From NCBI GenBank assembly GCA_023653785.1, contig JAMKCH010051690.1, positions 62,001 through 126,000 of the forward strand: 64,000 nt of DNA. Direction: 5' to 3'. The notes below the pieces were generated by a model. That model was not told the origin of the DNA. It made no database searches and was given only the letters and a program-made list of their open reading frames with translations. Below, in pieces: positions 48,821 through 60,540 of the stretch. The position numbers and the translations under genes are program-made. The DNA is from Ophioderma brevispina. Taxonomy: Eukaryota; Echinodermata; Ophiuroidea; Amphilepidida; Ophiodermatidae. The stretch's first letter is position 1. Each line of letters begins with the position of its first letter.

Positions 48821-49163
48821 ATTAAAGACACTATCAGTGATTTATCCGAAAGAGTCAAGATCTATTAATTTTGCAGTGAAGTCTGTAGAAATCTCATAAG
48901 TTACTTTTTCCAACTGAAAAAAATTACAGAAAAGGAAGAAAACGGCAGTGTTCAAAGATAAGAATCACCATTCAATTACGTGTTGTAGTAAGTGTCCGAA
49001 CGGACAGTAATGACTAAAATTTCCGATTTTGTCCTTATTAGGTTGCTTCTGGTCCTATCATTTGCAGGGTATGTTAGGATACATGTGCTTGTTACAAACA
49101 TGCAAAAATCTGATTTTTGATGATTTTTTCGATTTTCTGATTTAGCAAATCACTGATATAATG
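48821..49163 (+). mobile_element. TTAA MITE family A, nearly complete
   Basis: Left end TTAAAGACACTATCAGTGATTT is mirrored by AAATCACTGATATAATGTTT at the right. A conserved 14-bp interrupted palindrome, TGTCCGAACGGACA, lies near 48993. It is the longest family A copy here, about 340 bp, with no protein. It lies in the MAM intron. Confidence 0.7.
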
Positions 49164-49349
49164 TTTCACAGAAATAGCCATATCCAGACGTACTTCTTAT
49201 GGTAAACCCTTTCATCAATTTTTATGCAACACCTGTAGTGATTTAGGCATTCCAGATTCCAGCTGAATCAATTTTAGTTACATAGCAAGCGTTTACATTT
49301 AGACCCCTATGCCTATTACCCAAACTAACTGTGTTCAGTTTGACCGTAA

Positions 49350-49540
49350 ACGACCGGTGTAAAAGGAGATATGGTCCGGCAGGAACCATAGTCCGGGCTC
49401 CATAGACGACAACGGAATAAAGCGTGGAACTAGAACTATGTTGCGTGAAGAGTCAACCGAATCAAGTGTCCTATTCTTCACCGTTGTAGGCGGACTGCGA
49501 GTCCGGAGGACAATATCTCCTGCCACACCAGTTACTGCAC
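49350..49540. mobile_element. Imperfect foldback sequence
   Basis: GGTGTAAAAGGAGATATGG on the left pairs with ATATCTCCTGCCACACC on the right, with further matches inward (CATAGTCCGG with CTGCGAGTCCGG-like sequence). It is about 190 bp, has no protein, and is in the MAM intron. Confidence 0.5.
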
Positions 49541-49830
49541 ACGTGGTTTTAAACTTTTGTGAAGAGATTCAGCCATATATTTTTACACTGTGATTAGTAC
49601 CCATTGTTATAGAAAATTACTAGTGCATTATGGGAAGGTCTTCATAGCTGCTGTTGGTTTTCTACAAGTACATACTTTGAGTTATTCAGCTTCATTCCAA
49701 TAGCTCATATGCAGGCTGACCATTGCTAAGATCCCTAAAATGATAAATGTCCGGAATTTGGGAAATTTCGGTCATGTTGCCACGCGTCTGGGAAGCCTAC
49801 CACCGCAACAAGACTCACAATTGCGTTTCG

Positions 49831-50334
49831 TTAAAGCGACCTTGCACATTTTAAAATATGGCGCCCATCAGATTGTTCAAAATTAATATTTTTTGTTATG
49901 CTTTCAAAGCTTTTGTATACTTAACCTCGCTGAAATGATAAGACCATCACGGCATTATGGGTACAGAACGATTTTATAATTAGATGACACCGGATGAACA
50001 TTTATTCAGCAGCGACTGAAGTACTTATGGCGTTTAATAACAACAAGAAAACCCCCACCGGAGTTGATTTTCCCACGGTGTGCACTCTGTTTGATCGGTC
50101 TGTGACCTTTGTTTAGCATGAGTCTATGACATTCATGTAATAGATACATTTGTTGATTAAAGTTAGGCAAACTTAAAGTTAGCCTACAAATTACCTGGAT
50201 GGCTTTAGCCTCTTATTAATATCCCTATCTGTTTTGGGGTATGCTTTATTTTTATGTGTAAAATATATCTCTATTCTTCCAATGGCATATAGTATCATTT
50301 CATATTTTGTGAAAATGTGCCAGTGCCGCTTTAA
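49831..50334 (+). mobile_element. TTAA MITE family B copy with terminal repeats
   Basis: It begins TTAAAGCGACCTTGCACATT and ends AATGTGCCAGTGCCGCTTTAA, a clear inverted pair with TTAA at both borders. The interior follows the copies at 15600 and 21294. The central palindrome has degenerated here (GATGACACCGGATGAACAT). About 504 bp; no protein. Confidence 0.75.
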
Positions 50335-50844
50335 AGATATTGCGTTATGACATTTCATACTAATTTGAGTGTATTTTCTTTAAGTATTTCAAAGCATAAA
50401 CCTAGCTAGACCAAAACGTCAAATTCCAGAAATTGCAGCGGTTATACATGATTTTTCTGATCATCAATATGATACTTGGATATAGATCATTCCTTGGCTG
50501 GTTTTAAAGTATTAGAGGAGTAGGTCTATATTTAATAATTTGAGAGAGGTACATTGTGGGTAAATTGTGCGTTGGGACTATATACATGATCATGATGATA
50601 TGTAGAATAGAGGAAACCATTAGCATTATGTGAATGTGGCTACTCCTATGGGCGGTATACTTTTTAAACCCATGAAAACTGCCAAGTCCCTTGAAAATAA
50701 AAAATAAAATATGAATCTCTAGCGCACTTTCCAAAATTGAAATTCAACAATTGATTCCTCACAAAGAATATCTTCGAAGTGTCCTTTGCTTTCGCATTTG
50801 TTGATCAACCTTTTATTGTTTATTGTGCTTGATGCTTTTCCCAG

Positions 50845-50919
50845 ATTGTCTTTGAAGGAATTCGAGGTTCCAGCTTTACTGGTGATATTGCTTTGGATGA
50901 TATTGTGATTCTGAATGTG
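50845..50919 (+). CDS. MAM-domain exon, C-terminal part
   Basis: A 75-nt exon reading [20 protein letters not shown] then VILNV. This is the MAM C-terminal signature (VFE..RG....GDIA.DDI). The acceptor CTTTTCCCAG enters in phase 0, exactly matching the phase 0 donor of the exon ending at 47856, so YSNFR joins IVFEG without a gap. The donor GTG|GTAAGC is strong. The splice agreement across 3 kb of intron containing a LINE and two MITEs makes this a well-supported gene model. The next exon is not identified. The first HYR cassette downstream begins at 57896. Confidence 0.88.
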
Positions 50920-51862
50920 GTAAGCCTTTACCTCTTTCAGTTCGTGTAGATACAACACATAGGGTCATGCGTTTTGAACTCGCCAGCCTTAGCTTTGCAT
51001 AAACCACTTGCAAAAAACAGACACTTATCAAGCTTCAAGTTAGCTTATCTCCAAAACTTTAGATCCGACCTCAATAAAAGTATACATTTTCTGAAAGCTA
51101 AATGAATATGATTCGACATAAATCAGATTTTGTTGTAGGCCTATTCTATGATGAACAAATAAAAATTGATTGAAGATTGAAGGTAATTTGCAGTGAGATT
51201 ATACCACTTGCGGGATCTGTTCTCAATACATGAACAAATATACACATTTAAAATAGCCAATATAAAAGACAAATGACTCTTCTGCTACTGCAAGAAAAAA
51301 TACACACTTAGGGTTATTTTGCTGATATGTTTAGGTTCATTTTTGTATCATTGAAGCAGTCACAATCACAACTGAATTTGTACCCCCCAGTGGGACTAGA
51401 ACTTGATTAATTTGAATTTGATTCCCCTAGCGGTAGTCCCGCATTTGCAGCTAGTCCTTCTTTTTTTGCATGGGTTCCCGACCAAAATACAAGAACCACC
51501 GGGCGTGTTGATCGGTTTCCATGGAAGAGTATGTTTGAGTATTTACAGCGCAGCATTCATCGCGTGCTGAGAATTTTCTCGCTAGAATTTCCTCGGAAGG
51601 GCCACTTGAGAGAATATGAATAACAATTGCAATTATGGGGCAGCAGATAGATCGTTCAAACGTCAAGTGGGTCGATATGGTTCCTTCTTATCTCTTTCTT
51701 CCATACCGTAACTAAGCGGCTTTTTAGATGACTACATGGCATTTTGGTAAGCCATCTCAAAAACCACTTTTTAAGCTAGTATGGTAATACAAGTACATGT
51801 TTACTAGTCTTAGAAAATCGCCACTTTACCCGGCCGTCTCCTTTATTAAGTTAAACAACGGT
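50920..51862. other. Non-coding, intronic
   Basis: No exon or repeat recognised. Confidence 0.45.
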
Positions 51863-53949
51863 GATGGCGCACTTGAAGTTTTCATGTGTGTGTGTTAAAC
51901 TTTCCTACTGATTTTTTCTATTTGTTTGATTTTAATTTTGCTTGTGTAAGAGTGTTTTGTTGTGCGCGCGCGTGTGTGTGTGTGCGAGTGCATGTGTGCG
52001 AGCGCGAGTGCATGTGCTCTCGCGTGCGTGTTCGATCTCGTGCGTGTGCGTTCGCGTGCGTGCAGGCGCGTGTTTGTGTTTTTTGTTATTTGTTTATATT
52101 TTTGTGATTTTATTTTTGCTTGTGTGTGTTTTTCTTGTGTGCGAGTGTTTTCGCGTGCGTGTGCGAGAGTGCGTGCGAGCGTGCACGCGCGCGGGTTTGC
52201 GTGTGTGTTTACATCAATAAACCATTATATTTCTTACTATGTTTATATCAATAAACCAGTATATTTCTTACTGACATACAGGGTGTTCAGGGATAAGGAG
52301 TCGAAGGTCATTAAGGGGGTGGTGGACGCATAAAAAAAATCCAACTTCTATTTTTTGTCCCTGATTAAAAATAAATTAAAAAAAAATTGTTCATGAATGT
52401 ATTTTGGGGATTGTAATTAGGGCCCAAAAATGACTATTTTAGCCATCTTTCGTTTTTGGGCGATTTCTATTCTACAACACCCAATCTTCATCACCAGTGA
52501 ATTTGGTGTTCATATGCGTTCCGTTATGGCCGTCAGAGCGCTTTAAAAATAGCCTTTACTGTGTGTGTCGGTATAGGAAATGCAATCTATAAATTGGATT
52601 TTTCTCAAAATTCTATGTGCAAAAAAGAAATGAATTTTTGATTTGACCAGTGAAATCATATCAGAAGGTATGATTTTTAACTTATAAAAAAAAAACAAAA
52701 AAAAAACACACACACACAAACAAACAAACAAACAGTAATCTTTGTTGCGTTGTGCTCTGAGACGCTTTGTTCTACTTGCCGTAGTAAATTTGAAAGGCCT
52801 AAATTGTGAAACTTACAGAGTGTGTATTTCGCCTTGTTGTGAGTTCCTACCTGAACACAGCGCCCTCAAACATCAATGGCAAGCCAACTCGACTGAAGTT
52901 CAATAATGTTAAGCAACGGTGATGGCGCACTTGAAGTTTTCATGTGTGTGTGTTAAACTTTCCTACTGATTTTTTCTATTTGTGTGAGTTTAATTTTGCT
53001 TGTGTAAGAGTGTTTTGTTGTGCGCGCGTGTGCGTGTGTGTGCGAGTGCATGTGTGCGAGCGCGAGTGCATGTGCTCTCGCGTGCGTGTTCGATCGCGCG
53101 CGTGTGCGTTCGCGTGCGTGCAGGCGAGTGTTTGTGTTTTTTGTTATTTGTTTATATTTTTGTGATTTTATTTTTGCTTGTGTGTGTTTTTCTTGTGTGC
53201 GAGTGTTTTCGCGTGCGTGTGCGAGAGTGTGCGTGCGAGCGTGCACGCGCGCGGGTTTGCGTGTGTGTTTACATCAATAAACCATTATATTTCTTACTAT
53301 GTTTACATCAATAAACCAGTATATTTCTTACTGACATACAGGGTGTTCAGGGATAAGGAGTCGAAGGTCATTAAGGGGGTGGTGGACGCATAAAAAAAAA
53401 ATCCAACTTCTATTTTTTGTCCCTGATTAAAAATAAATTAAAAAAAAAAATTGTTCATGAATGTATTTTTATGGATTGTAATTAGGGCCCAAAAATGACT
53501 ATTTTAGCCATCTTTCGTTTTTGGGCGATTTCTATTCTACAACACCCAATCTTCATCACCAGTGAATTTGGTGTTCATATGCGTTCCGTTATGGCCGTCA
53601 GAGCGCTTTAAAAATAGCCTTTACTGTGTGTCGGTATAGGAAATGCAATCTATAAATTGGCTTTTTCTCAAAATTCTATGTGCAAAAAAGAAATGAATAT
53701 TTGATTTGACCAGTGAAATCATATCAGAAGGTATGATTTTTAACTTATAAAAAAACACACACACACACAAACAAACAAACAGTAATCTTTGTTGCGTTGT
53801 GCTCTGAGACGCTTTGTTCTACTTGCCGTAGTAAATTTGAAAGGCCTAAATTGTGAAACTTACAGTGTGTATTTCGCCTTGTTGTGAGTTCCTACCTGAA
53901 CACAGCGCCCTCAAACATCAATGGCAAGCCAATTCGACTGAAGTTCAAT
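51863..53949. repeat. 1,058-bp direct tandem duplication with GT/GC tracts
   Basis: Copy 1 (51863-52920) and copy 2 (52921 to about 53949) are almost identical, differing mainly in lengths of GT, CA and A runs. Each unit starts GATGGCGCACTTGAAG and ends near CATCAATGGCAAGCCAA. It contains two blocks of alternating purine-pyrimidine GTGCGCGTGTGTG sequence and an inner duplicated ATCAATAAACCA(T/G)TATATTTC phrase. Cysteine- and arginine-rich frames in it are products of the GTGCGC repeats. No protein domain was seen. Confidence 0.9.
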
Positions 53950-53950
53950 A

Positions 53951-54133
53951 ACCCTAACGGACGAGACTAGGTTTTACCTTACAGTACTAAATACTACAAA
54001 ATACTACTTTTTTTTTTTTTTTTTTTTTTTACTTCTTTCTGTGTTTTTTCCCTTTTTCTTGTAGCTGAGACGAATAGCTATACTCGTCTCAGCTCAGCTC
54101 GTAGTATTTTGTAGCACTCAGTGCTGTTAGGGT
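53951..54133. mobile_element. TA-flanked hairpin MITE (Tc1/mariner-like target)
   Basis: The 183-bp segment starts ACCCTAAC and ends GTTAGGGT, with TA on each side (53949-53950, 54134-54135). Subterminal TACAAAATACTAC and GTAGTATTTTGTA are inverted. A second perfect hairpin lies inside, 54063-54094 (AGCTGAGACGA/TCGTCTCAGCT), beside a run of over 20 T. A TA duplication with short inverted ends suggests a mariner-type non-autonomous element. Confidence 0.7.
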
Positions 54134-54395
54134 TAACAAGATTTTTCTTTGGCTACACCCTCACTAGGTACACTTAGCTCCACCCCGAGAGAAGTTTTGT
54201 TACTTAATGGAAAGGCCCTGTCACTTATTATTTGCATCTAATGGAACTATACATCCGAAACACCAGGAACGCAACATTGCGAATGGATAAATGATTGTTG
54301 TGTTGTGTAAGACGGCTTGTATGCTCACGAATCACGCACGGTTGCCGTGCGTTGGTTAACGGTTGTGCATATTGAACGTAATTCGTCCGTTAGTC

Positions 54396-55180
54396 GGCTA
54401 ACGCGTTGTGGAAACTCACACGCGTTGCAAGCCTTCACAACGCGCCGCAAGCCTTCACAACGCAAGCCTTCACAACGCAAGCCTTCACAACGCAAGCCTT
54501 CACAACGCTTTATAACGCGTTGCGAAGGTTCACAAGCCCCATAAGGGTCATAACGTAATGCCGCAACAGCGTTGTGGTAGAGAAAGTACCGGCGCGTTGT
54601 GACATTTCGGCAAGGCGTTGCGGTGTAGGCCAATTCAAAATCATGAATTCTGTGACGTATTTAAAAAATAGATCTACAACACGTTGCGGCAATACCGTAT
54701 GGCCCTTATGGCTTCACAACAGCTTTGCAGCCTTCACAACGCGTTGCGAGCTCACAAAGCGTTGTAAACTTCACAAAAATCGCGTTGTGAAGGCAATAAG
54801 GGTCATAACGTATGGCCCCAACGCGTTGTGAAGGTTTAAATTTTTGAACTACTCGCACAAGAAATTCATGATTTTGATGGCCGACCACCGCCAACGGGCT
54901 TTGCCGAAATGTCGCAAACGCGTTGTGACTTTCTCACAACGCGTTGCGGCAATACGTTAGACCCTTATGGCCTGTGAGTCTTCTTAACGCGTTGTGAAGC
55001 TTGAAACGCGTTGGTGATGAAGGTTGCAACGCGTGCCAAATATCTAGCAACGCGTTTGTTGGTTGGGGTGGGTCTATTTTTTGGAAATACGTCACAGAAA
55101 TCATTGATTTTGATTGGCATACACCGCAACGCGTTGCCGAAATGACCGCAACGCGTTGCTACTTTTCGAGCAACGCGTGG
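54396..55180. repeat. Cluster of about 20 CAACGCGTTG-type palindromes
   Basis: The decamer CAACGCGTTG, or a one- to three-base variant, appears about 20 times in 785 bp. It includes a tandem CAAGCCTTCACAACG motif repeated about five times at 54427-54507. Between decamers, phrases such as AGGGTCATAACGTA and GACGTATTT...AATCATGA recur in both orientations (for example 54630-54660 against 55083-55120), so the block is a mosaic of inverted and direct copies. It is CpG-rich in an otherwise AT-rich window. No gene seen. Confidence 0.8.
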
Positions 55181-57895
55181 CGGCAATACGTTAATTGCCT
55201 TTATGGCTTGCGATAGACATGGACCTTTTACGCTATCGGCGACGTTTGACCTACGTTGACTACGTTTTGTGCGTTACTCATACGTTATGCATTCGTTTGG
55301 TACGGCACTCATCTGGTTCTCATTCGGTATTCTTCGGTGGCGCTCGGCAAGCTGAACTTTACTATAGTCTGATTTTTTATTCCTGTCAGTAAACGCATAT
55401 TGTCGGTGGTACGAATTAATGTGGAGGGGATGTGCTGAGCTCAAAAACTAAAAAGCCATATTAACAGCTGAAATGCTAAACTTTGTTCAACAGAGTTTTA
55501 ACCCATTGTACAGGAACTTTTTGTATCGAATTCATAAAGGCTTTCATATCAGATTCAATTGAACAGATTGACGTAAAGTTTGAGACACGCTATCGATTCC
55601 TTTGTTTGGTGTCAATCAAAGAACGGATAAAGTGTCATGAACATCAAGGCTGGGTGAAGAGGAGGTTTAGGCCAAGTAGATATTGTAGTTTGTTATGACT
55701 GACCAAATGACTGACCAAATTATATAGATATATGATTGGACCAATTGGATAAATTCCTGGAACAAGACGAAAAATGTAAACGTATCAGATTTTCTAATAT
55801 TCCTTATTGACGTAAAAGAACTTTGGTTAGTAATAATTGCTTATTCATATTATTTTCTGTTGTTGAATGCTTCAGAGTTTGTTCAAGTTTAGTGTTTGGA
55901 ATTTATGCAGTGCATTTGCCTTGTAACATTTGCTTCGTGAGAAAAGGGATTTTTTTTATTATGGCCTTAATCTGATCCGGTATCGTGACATCGAATTTCT
56001 ATTGTATTGATTGGGTAAAGCATACAACCTCTCAGAACAAATGGAATCGTCGACACGCCCCGAAACTTTTAATGAACTGACAGGAATAAAAAATCCGACT
56101 ATAGTATGTTCCCTATCGTACGCTCCCTTCGTTTCATTTATGTCATTGCACCCAATGCTTTACCGGATAGCTCTCGCCAACGGATAGGTAATTTTGTTTT
56201 CATTCGTGTATGTCCTTTTATCATATACATATAATATGTGACATGGCCTTTATAGACATGTTGTACCGCCGCCTGCGTGACTCCTAGCTGAGACTAATCA
56301 AAAATGCTGTCGTTGATTAATTTTGACTTGCCAGACTACCATAATCCCTCACGAGTTTGATCATCGCAATGCAAAAATGTGAAATTTGCTGCAACTTTAA
56401 CCATATTTTACAAAAATTCTAGAGGGTGTCCACGAAAGATTATGTCACCATGATGTAGCAATATGTTCTTTAGAGATGACAGTTTTGTTTTCGGTGGACA
56501 CCCTAGGTTTTATATGGCATTTAAAATTTTGCCTTGATCATTTTAATGGTAAGCACGTGCGTGTAAGCAAAATGGCGGCTCTGCCGGTTTCAACTTACCC
56601 CGTTGCCAAGTGAATCATGTTGTTACGCGATGTAAAACGTGTACTGTGAGATGGTTTTTGGTTGTGACAGCATTCCTAGGGAATTGAATACGCGACGTTA
56701 TAGTTGGCCCGGGGATATCACATATTATGAAATGGATATTGGGTGTAAGGCTGGCGCTTCCAAACCCAGGGCCCACATGTCAATCAATTTTCTTCCCTGT
56801 CTAAAAGTGTACAACTTGTCAAAATAATAACCTCCACCCAAATAAAATTTATTGTTTCAGGCAAGGGGAGCCCCCATGAGCGTTAATGGCGGCACCAGAC
56901 TTCATTTCAGGGGAAAACCGGGGAGTGGAAGTTAATTTTGGGGGAAAACTTCCAAATTTTTGCCAAAAACTTCCAATGTGGCCCAAAATCGCTGCATTTT
57001 CCCAAATTTGGAGATCGCGGATTTTTGCAAAATCCGTAATTTTCTTTGGCCGGGGGGGGGGGGATGGGGGTCAAGAAAAAATTATAGGGGCGAAAGTTTT
57101 GTACACTCAATAAATTAAGGATGTTTGTTGGTTTGAACAAAACACAAAAATGTGATGATTATCCACAGAATGGTTCAAAAGGTCCACTCTTTGCTAATTG
57201 TTTGATAAAAAGGGCCAAATTAAGAAATTGGACAATACAATTCGCTTTTTTGTGTTGAAATGTCTCAAAAGTCCAAAAACGGAAAAATTTTAGGGAATAT
57301 GAGCTAATAAAATCTCAATTCCCATGGAGCAGTTCAATAACTTTCACAATCACCATATATTTAGGAAATACACCCCATTGTTTTTAGTATGAGTTGATAC
57401 CCAGAACATGCATAGTCATGCTGTCGTTAACATGTGCAATCCAAGGCTAGTGAACTCAGCCCTTGGTTAATAGTCATGCCTGGCCCTCATAGTGGCATAC
57501 CAGCTTATAAGTTATAGTTTGTAGGGGAAACCCTGGTATTGTGTAAGTTCAAGCCTGTATAACCAGTTACATAATATGTCAATAGTTGTTTATTGTACAG
57601 GGTGGTTTTCTTACACTGGACTATGGGTAACACCATAGCATGCGACTCTTTTGTTCTCTCTTTCAATTTATGTCCAATGGGAAGCCAACTGCAGTGGCTT
57701 TTATTCGATAGTGATCACCTCTTATAACTGGCAACCATACATTCCATTGTTTTATGCGTTCCCGACACCCTGGTGCAAAATACCTCGTGCTGCAAATGTC
57801 ACGTGTTTTTTGCCATGTGATCTTCTGTACTAAGAGATCACGCAGCCCCCCTAGACATGTTGTAAACTTAGAATTTCGTTTCTATTGCTCACTAG
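55181..57895. other. Non-coding, with a short foldback and a poly-G run
   Basis: AGAGGGTGTCCAC at 56421-56433 pairs with GTGGACACCCT at 56494-56504, giving a hairpin of about 90 bp. A G run lies at 57052-57062. No exon was recognised, although the MAM-to-HYR linker of the second gene should be spliced across here. Confidence 0.4.
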
Positions 57896-58153
57896 ATGAT
57901 GGACAACCCGCCCGTTATCACTAGGACGTCCAGTAATATTAGAACAACAACGGAGCTTACCACGTTTTACAACAGGTGCAAGAGCCACCTGGAACGACAC
58001 CCACTGCTACAGATTATCAGGAATCCACAGAGAATACGCCCCAAGGCTCCATCATCTTACTTTACAGCTGGAGTGACACAAGTCACTTACACTTTTGTAT
58101 ACACCTTGGAGTAATACTGCCTACTTGTCCATTTTCACTTATTGTTTCAATAG
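57896..58153 (+). pseudogene. Damaged HYR exon (cassette 11)
   Basis: After acceptor GCTCACTAG the frame gives DNPPVITRTSSNIRTTTELT. It then loses the W.EP centre in another frame, recovers at YFTAGVTQVTYTFVYT, meets TAA, and finishes in a shifted frame as TCPFSLIVSIG before a GGTTAG donor. Length is 258 nt, so indels compensate. The NCP motif reads ITRTS, so the first cysteine is missing. Its start resembles cassette 4 (DSNPPIS..., IHTTAEI). It is either a dead exon or one with several base errors. Confidence 0.65.
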
Positions 58154-58379
58154 GTTAGTTTTAGTTAGGGGTCATCAAACAATTTATGCGGAACAAAGCT
58201 TTTAATGCATCTTAATTTATTGAATTCTACGGGTTGTATGAGTTTTTGTTGGGACCAAAAAATGATATATGAAATAAGATATGCGGAAGTTGTTTGGCAT
58301 TTGGGTGATAAGGGGCTTTATCAGGTACCACGATACTGACAAATAATACTAAGTGTTTTGTCTATTATTTCTTTTTCAG

Positions 58380-58616
58380 TGGATACAACACCCCCACTTG
58401 TTACTATTGTCCGCAGGATTTTGACTCCGCCGTAGCCGAACGAACACTTTTTTATGGCCCGAACCTACTGTATTTGATATATATCCGGAGATATCACAAT
58501 ATCTAAATCCCCATCGGTCAGGAAGGTTTCTATTAAACAACGACCTCCCGGTTGACTACATTTTTCGGGATTCTTCAAACATTGTGGCGTATTGCAACTT
58601 TACTATAAGTGATTTT
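58380..58616 (+). pseudogene. Damaged HYR exon (cassette 12)
   Basis: The acceptor CTTTTTCAG and opening VDTTPPLV are perfect. A missing base then shifts the CPQDFDSAVAERT stretch. WPEPTVFDI and SGDITIS follow in other frames, and the end NNDLPVDYIFRDSSNIVAY and CNFTISD is clean before a GTATGT donor. Length is 237 nt, shorter than intact cassettes. At least three indels are needed to read the module through. Confidence 0.65.
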
Positions 58617-58736
58617 GTATGTATCCAACATAAGTTCTTGTTTAAGTTTTTTTTACGAGTTCAAATCTCGTGACAGGAATTGTTTAAATCAATCACAAAG
58701 CTGAAATCAAATCCTTTGACAAATTGTCACCTTAAC

Positions 58737-59360
58737 ACTTAATTGCCTGAGTTGTTTTTCACTCACTTGGTGCCTAAGGGGGGGGGGGTTCCATGGACCC
58801 CCCCAGGAAAACACCACTTTTTCCCGATGAATTTTCAAATGAAACTCCTACCACCTTTGAGGGGGTATACGACAAGGCCAAAGGTGGCAATATCATGAGT
58901 TTCGGTTTAGCGTCGGAAATTAGGGCAAACATTTGTTTCGAAATGCGTCCAAGTCGCTCAAAATGTAACATGATGTTTCCGCGGCCCTGCGTCCACATCA
59001 TACACATTGCAAATCATTTTGATGTTTATATCTGCTCTAGAAGGACCACTTACATATATTTAACACAACATTCCCTTTTGTACATTCTTGTAATTTTGTT
59101 GGGCATCGTATTTGCCATAGTAAAGTTTGTATAAGCCAATGGGCGCCGCAGTCGCTCGTGATGGAATCGCCTTCTTTTCAATTTTCAGCACATAAGGTGT
59201 TATTAGTTTTTTCTGAGTATGTAATTTAATTTTGTTCTATGCATATGAACATACATAAACAGAACAATATTTCTGGCAACAGGGTTTGGCTAATTTTTAT
59301 TTTTAATCACACTCCCGTTGGTGCCTAGGGGGGGGGGGGGGTGCCTAGGGACCCCAAGCT
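58737..59360. repeat. Two related TTGGTGCCTA-poly(G) motifs
   Basis: CACTTGGTGCCTAAGGGGGG near 58764 and CCGTTGGTGCCTAGGGGGGG near 59316 share context and a G run, each followed by ATGGACCCC or AGGGACCCC. A reverse-complement relative (CCGGCACCCCAACGGGAATG) occurs near 61899. They are probably fragments of one dispersed repeat. Confidence 0.5.
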
Positions 59361-60140
59361 AATTAATCTCATTTAACCGGCGAGAATTTTAGTAAAAATT
59401 TTTTTATGGAACGAAGCGCCATCGATAAGTTGCACAATTACAAATTAAGAGTTTCGAAAATATTTTTCACGGTGAGAAATCGCCGAAAAACAATTTGGGT
59501 ACTATGAAACCCCCTAACCCCTTAAAAAAAAAAAACAAAAAAAAGCACTTAAGTTTAATATTACCCTTCTAACATTTTGTTAATTTTTAGATATTGGTCT
59601 TTCAGTCCAGAAAATAAAGAAAAAAAGGAAATTTTCTGGCAGGACAAATGTTAATGCCAACTAAGAGCAACAACCATAACAAACTTTATACAATCGATTT
59701 AAAGCCTATAATATTGGGAATCTTACGATACCATTATTTTCCATAATTACAAAATACTGTTAGCTGCGAGATGTCAATCTCCCAACCTATACTGATTGGA
59801 AATATTTAAAGGTGGTGCACTTCGTGATGTTGGCGCTTGCTTTTTGTCCATATTTCCGCCCTATCTAGTCCTGAAAAAAATATTATGTAGGTTTGCTCTA
59901 ATTACGTGGTGTTTCATGTTTCGAGCACATAAATTATAATCACTTGGTTCCGTAACTGCTGAGTTCTAATTTTCTGTCCATATACGAAGAAAAACACTCT
60001 GCCTATTTTTTACAGAAGAAAATCAACATCAAATGTACAATTAGATTATATAACGGTTCAGATGAGGCACATTATCTCTATCTTTAAATCCTTTCTCCTT
60101 TCTCTTCGTTTTATTTGACATTGATAACAATTCATTCTAG
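59361..60140. other. Non-coding, intronic
   Basis: Contains A-rich runs near 59524-59545. No exon recognised. Confidence 0.45.
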
Positions 60141-60396
60141 ACGACACATCACCTCCAGTCTATTAATGGATGTCATAGATATTAATATATCTATAGAAAG
60201 TGGAGAACCAGGTGCCTTTGTTTCCTTGACCATCATACCAACGCTATGATGGGATCTGAACTGCAATATGGATTAACTTCACAGCATACACCAATTCATA
60301 TTTCTCAGTTTGGTTCCAGTAATGTTTTTGTACAGTTTTCCGTGGACGAGTCCATCACATGAAGCCAATGTAGTTTTGCCATCAACGTAGAACAAG
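60141..60396 (+). pseudogene. Decayed HYR exon (cassette 13)
   Basis: The acceptor CATTCTAG and opening DDTSPPV are recognisable, and ISIESGEPGAFVSL lies in a shifted frame. The frame then has several stops (TAA after PPV, TAG, TGA). The end AINVEQG before a GGTAGGAA donor is HYR-like, and the CxF motif reads CSFAINVEQ. No W.EP centre is left. This is the most decayed HYR cassette of the window, only 145 bp upstream of an intact one. Confidence 0.6.
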
Positions 60397-60540
60397 GTAG
60401 GAACTCTGTATTTTTATGAAGTTTTTTATTTTATTTGTGGTCGAATTATCAGCTAGATCAAAAGCGAATTCATAATGGTTTTCCTTCCTAGATGACTTAA
60501 AAGATCCGCATATTTAATCATTTGCGAAATTGTATTTCAG

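Noticed and set aside
51886..53393. Cys/Arg/Val-rich frames repeated twice
   Set aside because: Products of alternating GTGCGC and GTGTGT tracts in the 1,058-bp duplication; not protein-like.
53951..54133. Telomere-like AACCCTAAC at an element end
   Set aside because: Only one and a half units at each end, in inverted orientation; better explained as the transposon's terminal repeat.
54317..55216. Frames with RKPSQ and CEGLR repeats
   Set aside because: Translations of the tandem CACAACGCAAGCC and palindrome units on either strand.
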